64,000 nt of DNA from Paenibacillus massiliensis subsp. panacisoli DSM 21345 (GCF_000426545.1 NZ_AUFO01000007.1:62001-126000); one strand, 5' to 3'; positions 1-8,963 are shown, counted from the stretch's first letter. A program made the numbers and translations. Notes: generated from the sequence alone by a model not told the origin.

Positions 1-855
1 TGCCCGGATTGGCCCGGCTTCTGGAACCGACCTGCTAGTGAAGCTCTTGCTGACCATCCGAATCAGCTTCTTCAATGAAATTCCTGCGATCAGAAAGAGC
101 AGCAGTACGAAAGCAATCGTACCTCCTGGTGGTGTACTGAACTCATAGGATGCCGTCAGTCCAGTGAAGACACCTGTAAGCCCAATAATCATGGCAATGA
201 CTAATGCCGACTGAAAGCCTGGGGCAATACGGATCGCAAGAGCTGCAGGCAGCACAATTAGCGCAGACACCAGCAATACACCAACAATTGGCATGGCTGC
301 GGCCACAATCATCCCGGTAAGTACACTGAAGCTATAAGAGATAAGATTTACAGGGAGCCCACTGGTTCTGGCGGTCTCCTCATCGAAGGTGATCAGATAG
401 AGCGGTCTGCGGAACACAAAGAAGTACAGCCCTCCAACGACAGCGACGAATAGCATCAGGAACAGCTCTGTACTGTTGACAGCTACGACCGAGCCGAATA
501 GATAGGAGGAGAAGCTCTTACTAATCTTCTGATCCAGACTCATGATAATGACAGCCGATGATAGTCCACCTACCATAATGATGGCGATGGAGATCTCACT
601 GTAGGCTTTATAGAATTTCCGTACAAATTCGACGATGAACGCCCCTAGCACCGCGATCAGAAATCCACTGATGGTAGGATTCATTTGCAGATACGCTCCA
701 CCAGCAATCCCTGCCAGCGAGACATGCGAAAGCATATCCGCCATAAGCGCCTGACGTCGCAGCATCAGATACACACCGAGCACTGAGGCTACAAGTGCAA
801 TGAGTCCACCGGCGTAAAATGCCCTCTGCATGAAGTCGTAGTGCAGCATTTCCAT
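1..855 (-). CDS. adcB: Zinc ABC transporter permease, AdcB/ZnuB type (3' end cut by window edge)
   Basis: Membrane-spanning subunit of a high-affinity zinc importer. It forms the channel and pairs with the ATPase encoded just upstream. I translated 285 residues by hand from ATG at 855; the frame stays open to base 1, so the C-terminus lies outside the window. The protein is a run of hydrophobic helices with the family's cytoplasmic-loop pattern, in which a metal-transporter permease motif around 'DMLSHVSLAGIAGG' is followed by helices rich in G, A, V and I. The start is well supported: AAAGGAGG lies 7 bases upstream, inside the end of the ATPase gene, so the two genes overlap by 67 bases and are probably translationally coupled. 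No substrate-binding protein (AdcA/ZnuA) is present in the window. Confidence 0.9.
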   Translation of the reverse strand, partial: MEMLHYDFMQRAFYAGGLIALVASVLGVYLMLRRQALMADMLSHVSLAGIAGGAYLQMNPTISGFLIAVLGAFIVEFVRKFYKAYSEISIAIIMVGGLSSAVIIMSLDQKISKSFSSYLFGSVVAVNSTELFLMLFVAVVGGLYFFVFRRPLYLITFDEETARTSGLPVNLISYSFSVLTGMIVAAAMPIVGVLLVSALIVLPAALAIRIAPGFQSALVIAMIIGLTGVFTGLTASYEFSTPPGGTIAFVLLLFLIAGISLKKLIRMVSKSFTSRSVPEAGPIRA

Positions 856-1508
856 CCTCCATCCTCCTTTCGCTCCAGCTCGATTAGCCGATCAATATAT
901 GGCTCTACCTCAGACAGTCCATGAGTCACCATAACCACAGTCCGTCCATGCTCCTTGACCTGATGATCAAGCAGCTCATAAAATCCTTCTCGACTCGCCT
1001 GATCCATGCCTGTTGTCGGCTCATCCAGCACAAGCAGATCCGGCTCCTGAGCCAACGCCCGTGCAATGCAAATCCGCTGCTTCTGTCCTCCGGACAGCTC
1101 GCCAATTTTACGTTGACGCAGCTCCCACATGCCCACTTGTCGCAATGCGTCCTCGGTCAGTTGCTCATCTCTGCGCTGAAGTCGCCGTAGCCACGAGCCC
1201 GTCACATGCCTGCCTGAGCGTACGAATTCAAATACCGAGCTGGGGAAGCCGCTGTTGAATGCAGCAATCTGCTGCGGGACATAACCAATAACCAGCTTCT
1301 GTCCTTCTTTATTCTTCGTGGTCAGATATACATTGCCACGCCATGGCTTCAGCAGACCAAGCATCAGCCTCAGCAGCGTAGACTTCGAGGCCCCGTTTGG
1401 CCCGGTGACAGCAACCATCTCACCACTATGTATCTCTAGCGTAGCCTGCTCCAGTGACGGCACATCATCATAGCCGAAGACTACATTTTCCAAAGAAGCT
1501 ATTACCAT
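789..1508 (-). CDS. adcC: Zinc ABC transporter ATP-binding protein, AdcC/ZnuC type
   Basis: ATPase that powers zinc import through the AdcB permease. It is 239 residues, the normal size. Walker A is GPNGASKST at about 36-44, LSGGQ at 138-142, Walker B LLVLDEP at 158-164, and the H-loop His at 196. In Walker A the glycine before the lysine is Ser; from memory, Ala or Ser there is common in AdcC-type ATPases, so I do not read it as inactivation. The tail after residue 215 has a WKC...C motif with three cysteines (221, 222, 227), which could touch metal but this is not shown. The pattern FNSGFPSSVFEFV is typical of zinc/manganese ATPases. Two Zur-box-like palindromes lie 82-170 bases upstream. 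Confidence 0.93.
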   Translation of the reverse strand: MVIASLENVVFGYDDVPSLEQATLEIHSGEMVAVTGPNGASKSTLLRLMLGLLKPWRGNVYLTTKNKEGQKLVIGYVPQQIAAFNSGFPSSVFEFVRSGRHVTGSWLRRLQRRDEQLTEDALRQVGMWELRQRKIGELSGGQKQRICIARALAQEPDLLVLDEPTTGMDQASREGFYELLDHQVKEHGRTVVMVTHGLSEVEPYIDRLIELERKEDGGWKCCTTTSCRGHFTPVDSLHL

Positions 1509-1589
1509 GATACGTCCTCCGTTCTCTATACGATTTGTCCTGCACTATCCATTGAAGACTCCTCGTATCTCGTATCCAATCTATTAATT

Positions 1590-1604
1590 ATGTAATTATT
1601 ACGA
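1590..1604. promoter_or_regulatory. Zur box, proximal to adcC
   Basis: A 7-1-7 inverted repeat, ATGTAAT-T-ATTACGA, close to the Bacillus Zur operator TCGTAATnATTACGA with one half-site slightly degenerate. It lies 82 bases upstream of the adcC start, where zinc-loaded Zur would block transcription. The zur gene is adjacent. Confidence 0.72.
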
Positions 1605-1663
1605 TTAAATAAATTCAAAAAAATAAATGCCTTCCCAATCATGGCAAAGTGCATTTCTAAAAA

Positions 1664-1678
1664 ACGTAATTATTACTA
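1664..1678. promoter_or_regulatory. Zur box, distal to adcC
   Basis: A second 7-1-7 inverted repeat, ACGTAAT-T-ATTACTA, 74 bases further upstream on the same side. Its centre is identical to that of the first box. Two sites spaced by about seven helical turns suggest tight or cooperative repression. Confidence 0.68.
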
Positions 1679-1717
1679 ATAGAGCATATCAGCTTTTAAC
1701 CTTTAGGTCAACACCCA

Positions 1718-1747
1718 TAGAAAAAGAGCGGCCACGATCCGCTCTCC
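1718..1747 (-). terminator. Rho-independent terminator of zur
   Basis: On the minus strand the stem AGAGCGG/CCGCTCT with a 7-base loop is followed by a T run. It lies 150 bases after the zur stop and before the adcC promoter region, so zur and adcCB are separate transcripts. Confidence 0.75.
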
Positions 1748-1895
1748 TCTATCCGTGTCATATTCATTTGTGACATGATTGAATGCCGTTCTCTCGTTGC
1801 TAGCTGCAGTCGTGTACACATCTTGAGCCTAAATTGCCTAGTTCTTTGCTTTGGAGAAATATAGACTGTGGACATATCAGAGCTATGAACTAATG

Positions 1896-2375
1896 TCAGG
1901 ATTGAACCGGTGCTTGCTGACATTCCTCACATACCCCGTATACCTCGAACCGATGGTTCACAATCTTGAAGGAGCCTGGCAGCTTGAGCGCTTGCTCCAT
2001 CGGACAATAATCGAAAGTAAGTGTCTTCTCACAGTTCACACAGATCAGATGGTGATGATGATGCTCTGTGCAGCTGGCCCGGAATTTCAGACCGCCGTCC
2101 ATAAAATAAAACTGCTCCAGTGCGCCCATCTCGCTGAGCAGCCGCAAATTACGATATACCGTGTCAAAGCTTACATTAGGATAAGGAACCGTCATCTGTT
2201 CATATACGTCCTTGGGCGACAGGTAGCCTTCCGCCTTCACGAAGATATCTGCAAGCTTGCGGCGCTGCTCTGTAATCCGCCACCCATGCTGGACCATGAC
2301 ATCAATGATATCCTCCACCGTCGGTTTATGACTATGATGTCCACCATGTGTGGATTGATGGTTGCCCTTTGTCAT
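1896..2375 (-). CDS. zur: Fur-family zinc uptake repressor Zur
   Basis: Zinc-sensing repressor of 159 residues with an N-terminal winged helix (about 18-88, including the recognition region SFDTVYRNLRLL) and a C-terminal dimerisation domain. Metal ligands typical of Fur proteins are visible: the structural zinc pair C112-x2-C115 and C149-x2-C152, and a His cluster at 105-109 (TEHHHHHL). The N-terminus carries an extra His-rich stretch (HQSTHGGHHSH). Zur rather than Fur or PerR is chosen because the gene sits beside a zinc transporter whose upstream region carries two Zur-type boxes. The start has AAAGGA upstream. It has its own terminator. Confidence 0.9.
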   Translation of the reverse strand: MTKGNHQSTHGGHHSHKPTVEDIIDVMVQHGWRITEQRRKLADIFVKAEGYLSPKDVYEQMTVPYPNVSFDTVYRNLRLLSEMGALEQFYFMDGGLKFRASCTEHHHHHLICVNCEKTLTFDYCPMEQALKLPGSFKIVNHRFEVYGVCEECQQAPVQS

Positions 2376-2585
2376 GATGATCGTCCTTTCTTTACCCGAA
2401 ATTCACAACCGGAGCCATGCCGTATCTACCACGGGAAGCCCTGGAATACAGACTATGACCGGAACGCCCCGGGATAAGTGACAAAATTGATGCTACTATT
2501 ATTTTAACAGTAAAATCGTCTTTTCGCCATCTGTCCCCTTCTTTCAGCTCATCTCCGAGGTGATAAACTTTTCAATGTCGATATA

Positions 2586-2614
2586 TTTACAAAATTTGGT
2601 ACACATGCTATCTT
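2586..2614 (+). promoter_or_regulatory. Putative sigma-A promoter of the mannanase gene
   Basis: TTTACA (2586-2591), 17-base spacer, TATCTT (2609-2614), giving a start near 2621. A cre-like site overlaps the predicted start. The rest of the 313-base gap between zur and the mannanase (2376-2688) is AT-rich and holds only a short perfect inverted repeat, ATTTTA-ACAG-TAAAAT near 2500. Confidence 0.5.
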
Positions 2615-2619
2615 TACTA

Positions 2620-2633
2620 TGAAAGCGCCACCA
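2620..2633 (+). promoter_or_regulatory. cre-like CcpA site in the mannanase leader
   Basis: TGAAAGCGCCACCA matches the catabolite-responsive consensus TGWAANCGNTNWCA at 12 of 14 positions. It sits at the predicted transcription start, a position that gives glucose repression in Bacillus. Confidence 0.5.
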
Positions 2634-2688
2634 TGAGCTGAAGATGCATAATTATTTTTCATATTTTACATGGAAAGGGACGATGTAA

Positions 2689-5262
2689 ATGAAAAATGTG
2701 CTCACGAAGGCAAGCTTGATGATGTTGGCATTAACGATGTTGATTGGATTACTCACAGCCCCCGCTCATGCGGACACCCCACTGTTCACGATTGAAAGCG
2801 AAAATGCTGAGCTTACCCCTGATCTTCAAGTGGTAACCCAGATTTACGGACAACCGAAGCCTGGATATACGGGTAGCGGATTTGTCTGGATGCAGAATTC
2901 CGGTACGATAACCTTCAAAGTCACTGTCCCCGAGACCGGCATGTATTCAATCTCCACCCGCTATATGCAGGAACTTAGTACTGACGGAAGACTTCAATAT
3001 CTAGCGGTTAACGGCGTTACCAAGGGCTCGTATATGCTGCCCTACACAACTTCGTGGGCAAATTATGATTTTGGCTATCATAAGCTGAACCAGGGAAGCA
3101 ACACCATCCAACTGAAGGCGGGTTGGGGCTTCGCTTATTTTGACAGCTTCACTGTGGATTACGCCGATCTGGATCCCCTGAATGTGCAGCCTGTCCTCAC
3201 TGATCCTCAGGCCACACCGGAAACTCAGCTGCTGATGAACTACTTAACAGAGGTGTATGGCAACCATATTATCTCGGGTCAGCAGGAGATTTACGGAGGC
3301 GGAAATGACGGTGATTCGGAGCTAGAGTTCGAGTGGATCTACAATTTGACTGGCAAGTACCCTGCCATCCGTGGCTTTGATCTTATGAACTATAACCCGT
3401 TGTATGGCTGGGAGGATGGTACAACAGATCGGATGATTAATTGGGTGAATAACCGCGGAGGCATCGCGACAGCCTCCTGGCATATCAATGTGCCGCGGGA
3501 TTTCAATGCCTATGAGCTCGGAGAGTTTGTGGATTGGAAGGAAGCCACCTACAAGCCGACCGAGACTAATTTTAATACAGCCAATGCCGTAATTCCTGGA
3601 ACAAAGGAATATCAATACGTGATGATGACCATTGAGGATCTGGCTGAGCAGCTGCAAATTCTGCAGGATAACGATGTGCCCGTAATTTTCCGTCCGTATC
3701 ATGAGGCTGAGGGCAACGGTGGATTGAACGGGGAAGGCGCATGGTTCTGGTGGGCTTCGGCAGGTGCAGACGTCTACAAGCAGCTATGGGACCTCATTTA
3801 TACGGAGCTTACCGAGACGTACGACCTGCATAACCTGATCTGGGCCTACAACAGCTACGTGTATAGCACTTCTCCGGCATGGTATCCTGGCGACGATCAG
3901 GTAGACCTTGTCGGCTACGATAAGTACAATACGATCTACAACCGCTATGATGGATTATCTGGCGTGCCTAACGAGGATGCCATTACCTCGATCTTCTACC
4001 AGCTTGTTGATCTGACAGACGGCAAGAAATTGGTAGCCATGACGGAGAACGATACCGTTCCAAGTGTACAGAATCTGATGGAGGAAAAATCAGGCTGGCT
4101 CTATTTCTGTCCTTGGTATGGCGAGCATCTCATGAGTACGGCCTTCAATTATCCAGAGACCCTGACCACGCTGTATCAAAGCGACTATGTCATTACCTTG
4201 GATGAGCTGCCTAACTTAAAGGTTGACAATCCTACCCCTAATGCGACCATCACACCTACGAACGTCGAATTTGACAAAAATGAACCACAAACAAGCGATC
4301 AAGCCATCACAGTGAATTTCAACGACCACACGTTAACTGCTCTTCGGGCAGGCAACAAAACGTTGATCGAAGCCCAAGATTATACCTTGAACGGAAGCAC
4401 GCTCCTGCTGACAAAAGAATTCCTGGCCGGGCTGCCCGTAGGCGAGCACTCGATCGTCTTTGATTTTAATGAAGGACAGGACCCTGTGTTAAAGGTGAAA
4501 ATCGTCGATTCTACATCGGGTGTCTCCATTTCACCTGTGAATGCGACATTCGATAAAGCAGCCGATCCGGGAGAGGATATATCCGTAGCCCTGACCTTGA
4601 ACAGACAACAGCTGACAAGCCTAACGAGTGGATCTGTTACTCTTCAAGCGGACGAGGATTACACCGCATCGGACACTACAGTCACTTTGCACACATCCTA
4701 TCTTTCTACACTTCCCTTGGGCCAGCATGAGATAACCTTTCATTTCAGTGGAGGAAATAGCGCTGTGCTTGCAATAACTGTCGTAGATAACACGGTTACT
4801 GTACCTGCGGGTGACTTAACCATCCAGGCCTTCAACGGCAACACAAGTGCCTCCACCAATGGAATTGCACCCAAATTCAAGGTAGTCAACACTGGCGATT
4901 CGGCGATTCAACTAAGTGATGTCACGCTTCGATATTACTATACGATTGACGGAGAACAAGAGCAGAGCTTCTGGTGCGACTGGGCCAGTATCGGTAGCGA
5001 GCATGTAACCAGCAAATTCGTCAAATTGGAGAATCCGGTTGACGACGCCGATTACTATCTGGAGCTTGGCTTCACAAGTTCGGCTGGAGCATTGGCTCCT
5101 GGCGAGAGCGCAGACATTCAAGCACGCTTCTCCAAGAACAACTGGTCCAATTACAATCAAGACAACGATTACTCATTCAAGGCATCCAGCAGTCAGTTCG
5201 CTGACAACGAACAGGTTACCGGGTATATGAACAATCAGTTGGTCTGGGGGATTGAGCCATAA
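2689..5262 (+). CDS. Secreted multidomain beta-mannanase (CBM35-GH26-X2-X2-CBM3)
   Basis: Extracellular endo-acting hydrolase of mannan or glucomannan, 857 residues. A signal peptide ends near AHA28. A CBM35-like beta-sandwich covers about 30-155. The GH26 barrel covers about 165-505, with the acid/base Glu339 in RPYHEAEG and the probable nucleophile Glu453 in AMTEND. Two X2/Ig-like modules (about 518-608 and 613-702) each begin with the pattern ITPTNVEFDK or ISPVNATFDK. A C-terminal CBM3 (about 707-857) would bind crystalline cellulose and hold the enzyme on plant cell walls. The gene is monocistronic, with its own promoter, cre-like site and terminator. GH26 could also act on other glycans, but the domain set favours mannan. 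Confidence 0.92.
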   Translation: MKNVLTKASLMMLALTMLIGLLTAPAHADTPLFTIESENAELTPDLQVVTQIYGQPKPGYTGSGFVWMQNSGTITFKVTVPETGMYSISTRYMQELSTDGRLQYLAVNGVTKGSYMLPYTTSWANYDFGYHKLNQGSNTIQLKAGWGFAYFDSFTVDYADLDPLNVQPVLTDPQATPETQLLMNYLTEVYGNHIISGQQEIYGGGNDGDSELEFEWIYNLTGKYPAIRGFDLMNYNPLYGWEDGTTDRMINWVNNRGGIATASWHINVPRDFNAYELGEFVDWKEATYKPTETNFNTANAVIPGTKEYQYVMMTIEDLAEQLQILQDNDVPVIFRPYHEAEGNGGLNGEGAWFWWASAGADVYKQLWDLIYTELTETYDLHNLIWAYNSYVYSTSPAWYPGDDQVDLVGYDKYNTIYNRYDGLSGVPNEDAITSIFYQLVDLTDGKKLVAMTENDTVPSVQNLMEEKSGWLYFCPWYGEHLMSTAFNYPETLTTLYQSDYVITLDELPNLKVDNPTPNATITPTNVEFDKNEPQTSDQAITVNFNDHTLTALRAGNKTLIEAQDYTLNGSTLLLTKEFLAGLPVGEHSIVFDFNEGQDPVLKVKIVDSTSGVSISPVNATFDKAADPGEDISVALTLNRQQLTSLTSGSVTLQADEDYTASDTTVTLHTSYLSTLPLGQHEITFHFSGGNSAVLAITVVDNTVTVPAGDLTIQAFNGNTSASTNGIAPKFKVVNTGDSAIQLSDVTLRYYYTIDGEQEQSFWCDWASIGSEHVTSKFVKLENPVDDADYYLELGFTSSAGALAPGESADIQARFSKNNWSNYNQDNDYSFKASSSQFADNEQVTGYMNNQLVWGIEP

Positions 5263-5276
5263 CAATAAGGAGGCCG

Positions 5277-5321
5277 CAAAAAAGGGTTGAGGCAGGGAAT
5301 ACTTCCTGCTCCAACCCTTTA
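5277..5321. terminator. Bidirectional terminator between mannanase and DUF4038 gene
   Basis: A long hairpin with arms AAAGGGTTG and CAACCCTTT plus an inner GCAGG/CCTGC stem. A-rich sequence lies before it and T-rich sequence after it, so it can end both converging transcripts. Confidence 0.75.
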
Positions 5322-5419
5322 TACATATTCATGCTTATGTTTTTTTTGCGATCGGAAAAACACTGAACAACGGATGCCACTGTCTATTCACACCCAGTAG
5401 CTGAACTTGAGGTCAACAG

Positions 5420-6703
5420 CTATGGCTTCTTGACTCCCAGCACAAGCACGTCTCCCTCAAAATCATGCATGCCCAGCACGGTCTTCTGATCCTGCACCGT
5501 TACAACGGGCTTGGCAAAGCGTCTATTCTCCAGATCAATCATCGTCAGCTCGTAGCCCGACAGATCAGCATTCAATGTAACGACAGTATTTATAGGGATA
5601 TATACAGCTACTCGATCCACAGCAGGTGTCGCTGCCGCACGAATTTCTTGCGTGTTGTTAAGGACGATCTCCCAAGGCTGTACATCTACCAGCTGATATG
5701 TCTCAAATACCCACTTGGCAAATCCATAGTCCCACGCACCCTCGAACTTCAGCGCCTGGCTCCATTCATAGGGGTTATCGAAGCCCTCCCCCGTCACACC
5801 GAAGCGCTTGCCTTTCTTATGCCAGCTCCATATGCCATGTGCTCCGTACGTAATACCTGCGCCTGCTCCTGACAAGAGACTTTGCCAAGCGACCTTGCGC
5901 ACATCCGCCCGCTTGAAGCGACCGTAGACTCTACGGCTATACCCCATTTGCTCATAGCATGGCTCTGAATTCAGAACAGGACGTGTCTGCGGCTTCTGGT
6001 TGAACTCCAGGGCCAGCTCATAGGCTTTGTGCTGAAATTCAATATTGTGACCTGACTGATACATATAGAAATCCAGATTGGTATCGGTAGCAAAGGTGTC
6101 TGGAATTTCTCCCAGTCTGCCCTGGATGTGAAGTGTAGTCAGGCAATGCGGACTTCTCTCCTTCACAAGCCGTAGTGCCGTCTCATAATAAGCATTGGCT
6201 CGTTCTGATGGGAAATCCGTGTCCCCACTGACGATATATATGGGGTTGAAGCGTGAGAACTTGTTCGTTACATACTCTACGTAAGGCGCGACCGCATCCA
6301 GTGGCATCTTCTTCTCCTCACGTAATCGTGCAGCCCAGGTATCTGGTATATAATTACACCACAGCAGAACTAGTGCAGGTACGAATCCTTTATCGACAGC
6401 CATCTGCACCATCTGTTCGGCACGTTCAAAATAGCCTGTATTCAATGTGTAAAAATCAAAGCTGCCATCCTCCAGCACAGGAAATGGCTTGTAATCCAGA
6501 TCCGTACCACTCGCATCCCATTGCTGAAGCATATTCATCTGCAGGACGTTGAAGCCTTGACTCCGGCGATAATCCAGATATACGGTCCATTCCTCTAGCG
6601 AAATATTTGTAAAGGCGCTCCACAGCGTATCCGCTAAGTAAAAGAAGGGCTGACCGCCCGACTGAAAATACCTTCGGTTGTCTGAAATGGTGAGCTGGTG
6701 CAA
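5420..6703 (-). CDS. Intracellular DUF4038 / GH140-like glycoside hydrolase (copy 1)
   Basis: Predicted (beta/alpha)8 hydrolase of the DUF4038 family, which includes GH140 apiosidases. It has no signal peptide, so it would act on a substrate already imported by the PTS encoded upstream. I place the start at TTG 6703 because AGAAAGGGGG lies 7 bases upstream; a longer frame reaches ATG 6751 but would begin with non-conserved residues. The family pattern FFYLADTLWSAF and the C-terminal AGITYGAHGIWSWHK are clear. A paralogue of the same length (427 residues) lies at 25248-26528 and aligns from the first residues. It is the last gene of a LacI-LicR-PTS-hydrolase series. The substrate is inferred, not shown. 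Confidence 0.82.
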   Translation of the reverse strand: MHQLTISDNRRYFQSGGQPFFYLADTLWSAFTNISLEEWTVYLDYRRSQGFNVLQMNMLQQWDASGTDLDYKPFPVLEDGSFDFYTLNTGYFERAEQMVQMAVDKGFVPALVLLWCNYIPDTWAARLREEKKMPLDAVAPYVEYVTNKFSRFNPIYIVSGDTDFPSERANAYYETALRLVKERSPHCLTTLHIQGRLGEIPDTFATDTNLDFYMYQSGHNIEFQHKAYELALEFNQKPQTRPVLNSEPCYEQMGYSRRVYGRFKRADVRKVAWQSLLSGAGAGITYGAHGIWSWHKKGKRFGVTGEGFDNPYEWSQALKFEGAWDYGFAKWVFETYQLVDVQPWEIVLNNTQEIRAAATPAVDRVAVYIPINTVVTLNADLSGYELTMIDLENRRFAKPVVTVQDQKTVLGMHDFEGDVLVLGVKKP

Positions 6704-6885
6704 CGTGATGCCCCCTTTCTGAACCTCAACCACACAATAGGTCAGGTTCACTTCGTTAAACGGGTGAATCTGTATTCCATTTCATTCATGCAGATTCCCA
6801 TCTTCTTATGATATCTCCTGGATGTATCTGAATGAAAGTCTTCATTATATAGACTCCCGATCATTCCGAAATTCCGAGCACCGCA

Positions 6886-8193
6886 TCAGGCGTTGCTTAA
6901 TGCTGCATTCGTCGCACCAGACTGCCCTTCTGCTGATTTCTCTTTTTCAGCCGCCAGTTCTTTACCCAGCATTTGTTTATCCAGCATTTTGAAGAACGGA
7001 TAGTAGATGAGCATGCACAATGGAATGAGCAGCAGTTGAATGACACCCAGCATCCAGCTTCCCTGTAGAACACCCACTACGAATACCGGAGTTCCAAAGA
7101 CCGGAACAATACCGATTGCTTGTGGTAGAATGTTAGTTGCCATCAGAACATAACCAATAACTGCACAGATAATCGGTGACGCAATAAATGGAATCGCCAG
7201 AATGGGATTCATCACGATGGGAATACCGAACAGAATCGGCTCATGGATACCGAAAAATGAACCCGGAAAGCCCAGCTTACCAATCGTTCTAAGCTGCTTG
7301 CTCTTGGCGCGGAAAGCGAGCAGAAATGCCAGACCGATCATCGGGGCATAGTTGGCAAAAATGAACCAGAAAGCTTTTCCGATAATGTTGGGCAGAGGCT
7401 CCCCTGTTTCAAAAGCACTAAGGTTAGCCAGATCTAGACTCAGCCAGATCGGGTTCATAATAGCCAGAATAACAATAGCACCATGAATACCGAACATCCA
7501 CAATCCCTGCATGACTAGCAGCACCAGAATCATGGCTGGCAATGTTCCGCCTAATCCCTGTAACGGAAGCTGTAGATAGGAATAGATCAAGCTGTGAACG
7601 GTTTCAAATGAGGTCTGCTTGAAGATACCAGCAATGATCATGAACAGCACGCTGATCAGAATGGCTGGAATCAGCCCTGAGAAGGTCTTTACCACCGTCG
7701 GTGGGACACCTTCGGGCATTTTAATAGTCCAGTTTTTGTCTAGAATCCAGATGTAGAGCCTTGACGCAATAATGGCTACAAACATCGCTACGAACAATCC
7801 TTGTGCTCCCAGCCATTGCAGCGGAAGAGCTCTTACAGAATCAAAGGACTGTACCGGTGTAAGAATTAAAAATGAGGCTAATGCCGTCGCTGCCGGGAGC
7901 AACGGGTCCTTATCAAAGTCCTGAGCCAGTCGATAAGCAATGAAAAAGACCGCATACAAGGATATGAGTCCCAGCGTCATCGTAGACGGAATCCCCAGTA
8001 TGCTCTTCACAGGGGCAATCAGATTCTGATAAGGCTCCCACGCCAAGGAAGTAAATAAGGTAGAAAAGGCACCTATAATCAAAAAGGGCAGCGTGGACAT
8101 GAGACCGTTCGAGATCGCGCTAATATATCGGTTGCGTTGAATACTCCCCGCGATTCTCTGTAGCTTGTGTGTAATTTGTGTTGTGTTTGACAT
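6886..8193 (-). CDS. PTS lactose/cellobiose-family IIC permease
   Basis: Membrane channel of a phosphotransferase system that imports and phosphorylates a beta-glycoside. It is about 435 residues with about ten hydrophobic helices, starting RNRYISAISNGLMSTLPFLI, the usual CelB/LicC opening. The family's substrate-site loop GKLGFPGSFFGIHEPILFG is present. The start is taken as ATG 8193, since CAGGAG lies 9 bases upstream; an in-frame TTG at 8202 overlaps that spacer. It follows separate IIA and IIB genes in the usual IIA-IIB-IIC order, and the DUF4038 hydrolase follows it, suggesting that the hydrolase cleaves the imported (phospho)glycoside. Confidence 0.92.
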   Translation of the reverse strand: MSNTTQITHKLQRIAGSIQRNRYISAISNGLMSTLPFLIIGAFSTLFTSLAWEPYQNLIAPVKSILGIPSTMTLGLISLYAVFFIAYRLAQDFDKDPLLPAATALASFLILTPVQSFDSVRALPLQWLGAQGLFVAMFVAIIASRLYIWILDKNWTIKMPEGVPPTVVKTFSGLIPAILISVLFMIIAGIFKQTSFETVHSLIYSYLQLPLQGLGGTLPAMILVLLVMQGLWMFGIHGAIVILAIMNPIWLSLDLANLSAFETGEPLPNIIGKAFWFIFANYAPMIGLAFLLAFRAKSKQLRTIGKLGFPGSFFGIHEPILFGIPIVMNPILAIPFIASPIICAVIGYVLMATNILPQAIGIVPVFGTPVFVVGVLQGSWMLGVIQLLLIPLCMLIYYPFFKMLDKQMLGKELAAEKEKSAEGQSGATNAALSNA

Positions 8194-8271
8194 TTCGTTC
8201 AACTCCTGATTAAGACTTATGTCAAATTATGAATTCAAGGGATATCCTCACTACTGGACATCTCCACTTTT

Positions 8272-8592
8272 CTACTGCCTTTGCATATCCTCCAGCAGAT
8301 TCAAGGCATCTACCAGCACCTTTTCCCCATTCATCATGCCGTAATCGACTGTATTAATCACTTGTACCTTAATGCCTTTAGGCTCGTATTTCGTCTTGAA
8401 ATCCTGCTCCAGATAACCAACCTGTGGTCCGATCAGCAGTACATCCGTCTTGTCAGCGTATTCCTTGAAGGTGCTCTCGGAGGTGGCTCTAATCTCAGCG
8501 GCGATCCCTTTCTCCGTAGCGGCTTTCACCATTTTCTGAACCAGCATACTTGTAGACATTCCCGCAGCACACACTAATGTAATTTGTTTCAT
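8272..8592 (-). CDS. PTS lactose/cellobiose-family IIB component
   Basis: Cytoplasmic phosphocarrier that takes phosphate from IIA on a cysteine and passes it to the sugar through IIC. It is 106 residues. The phospho-Cys is in LVCAAGMSTS near the N-terminus (Cys8 with the start used here). The rest has the typical beta/alpha fold with GPQVGYLEQDF. ATG 8592 is preferred over ATG 8598 because GAGGAGG then lies 9 bases away rather than 3. It lies 23 bases after IIA and 78 bases before IIC. Confidence 0.93.
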   Translation of the reverse strand: MKQITLVCAAGMSTSMLVQKMVKAATEKGIAAEIRATSESTFKEYADKTDVLLIGPQVGYLEQDFKTKYEPKGIKVQVINTVDYGMMNGEKVLVDALNLLEDMQRQ

Positions 8593-8615
8593 GATCATAT
8601 TCCTCCTCTGAATGG

Positions 8616-8963
8616 TTAGGATTGTGTATTGGTGTTCAATGTTGATGCTTCGTAGCGTTCCATTCTGTTGTACAAATCCACAATATGTCCCGCCAGATCC
8701 TTGGTCGTAATAGCCGACATCAGATGATCCTGAGCATGTACCATCAGAAGTGTGATCTCATGGACTGCCCCTCCTGCTTCCTGCTGAATCAGCTTGGTCT
8801 GTAATTTATGCGCCTTGACCAGCTCGCTCTTGCATTCCTCCAACAGTCCGAGTGCCAAGTCCCCACTCCCTCTCTGGGCAAGTTGGATGGCCTCCATTGC
8901 TTTGCTCTTCGCCACACCTGCATTCGTGATCATTCCCATAATAATTTCCTGGTACTCTTCCAT
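8616..8963 (-). CDS. PTS lactose/cellobiose-family IIA component
   Basis: Helical trimer-type IIA that receives phosphate from HPr. It is 115 residues. The phospho-His is the first His of LLMVHAQDHLM (His76 here). The amphipathic pattern and a length of about 100-117 fit LacF/CelC proteins. Two in-frame ATGs exist; 8963 gives a 7-base spacer from AGAGGTG, and 8969 only 1. First PTS gene of the operon, with a 223-base gap to the upstream regulator gene that probably carries the activator-dependent promoter and contains a weak cre-like site. Confidence 0.92.
   Translation of the reverse strand: MEEYQEIIMGMITNAGVAKSKAMEAIQLAQRGSGDLALGLLEECKSELVKAHKLQTKLIQQEAGGAVHEITLLMVHAQDHLMSAITTKDLAGHIVDLYNRMERYEASTLNTNTQS

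Noticed and set aside
1851..2477. A 208-residue rightward frame opposite zur
   Set aside because: It is the antisense of zur, whose motifs, start and terminator are clear.
2496..2511. Palindrome ATTTTA-ACAG-TAAAAT as a Zur or CcpA site
   Set aside because: It matches neither consensus and could be chance in AT-rich DNA.
6704..6751. Longer N-terminus for the first DUF4038 hydrolase
   Set aside because: The paralogue begins at the TTG-equivalent position and the ribosome site lies between the two candidate starts.
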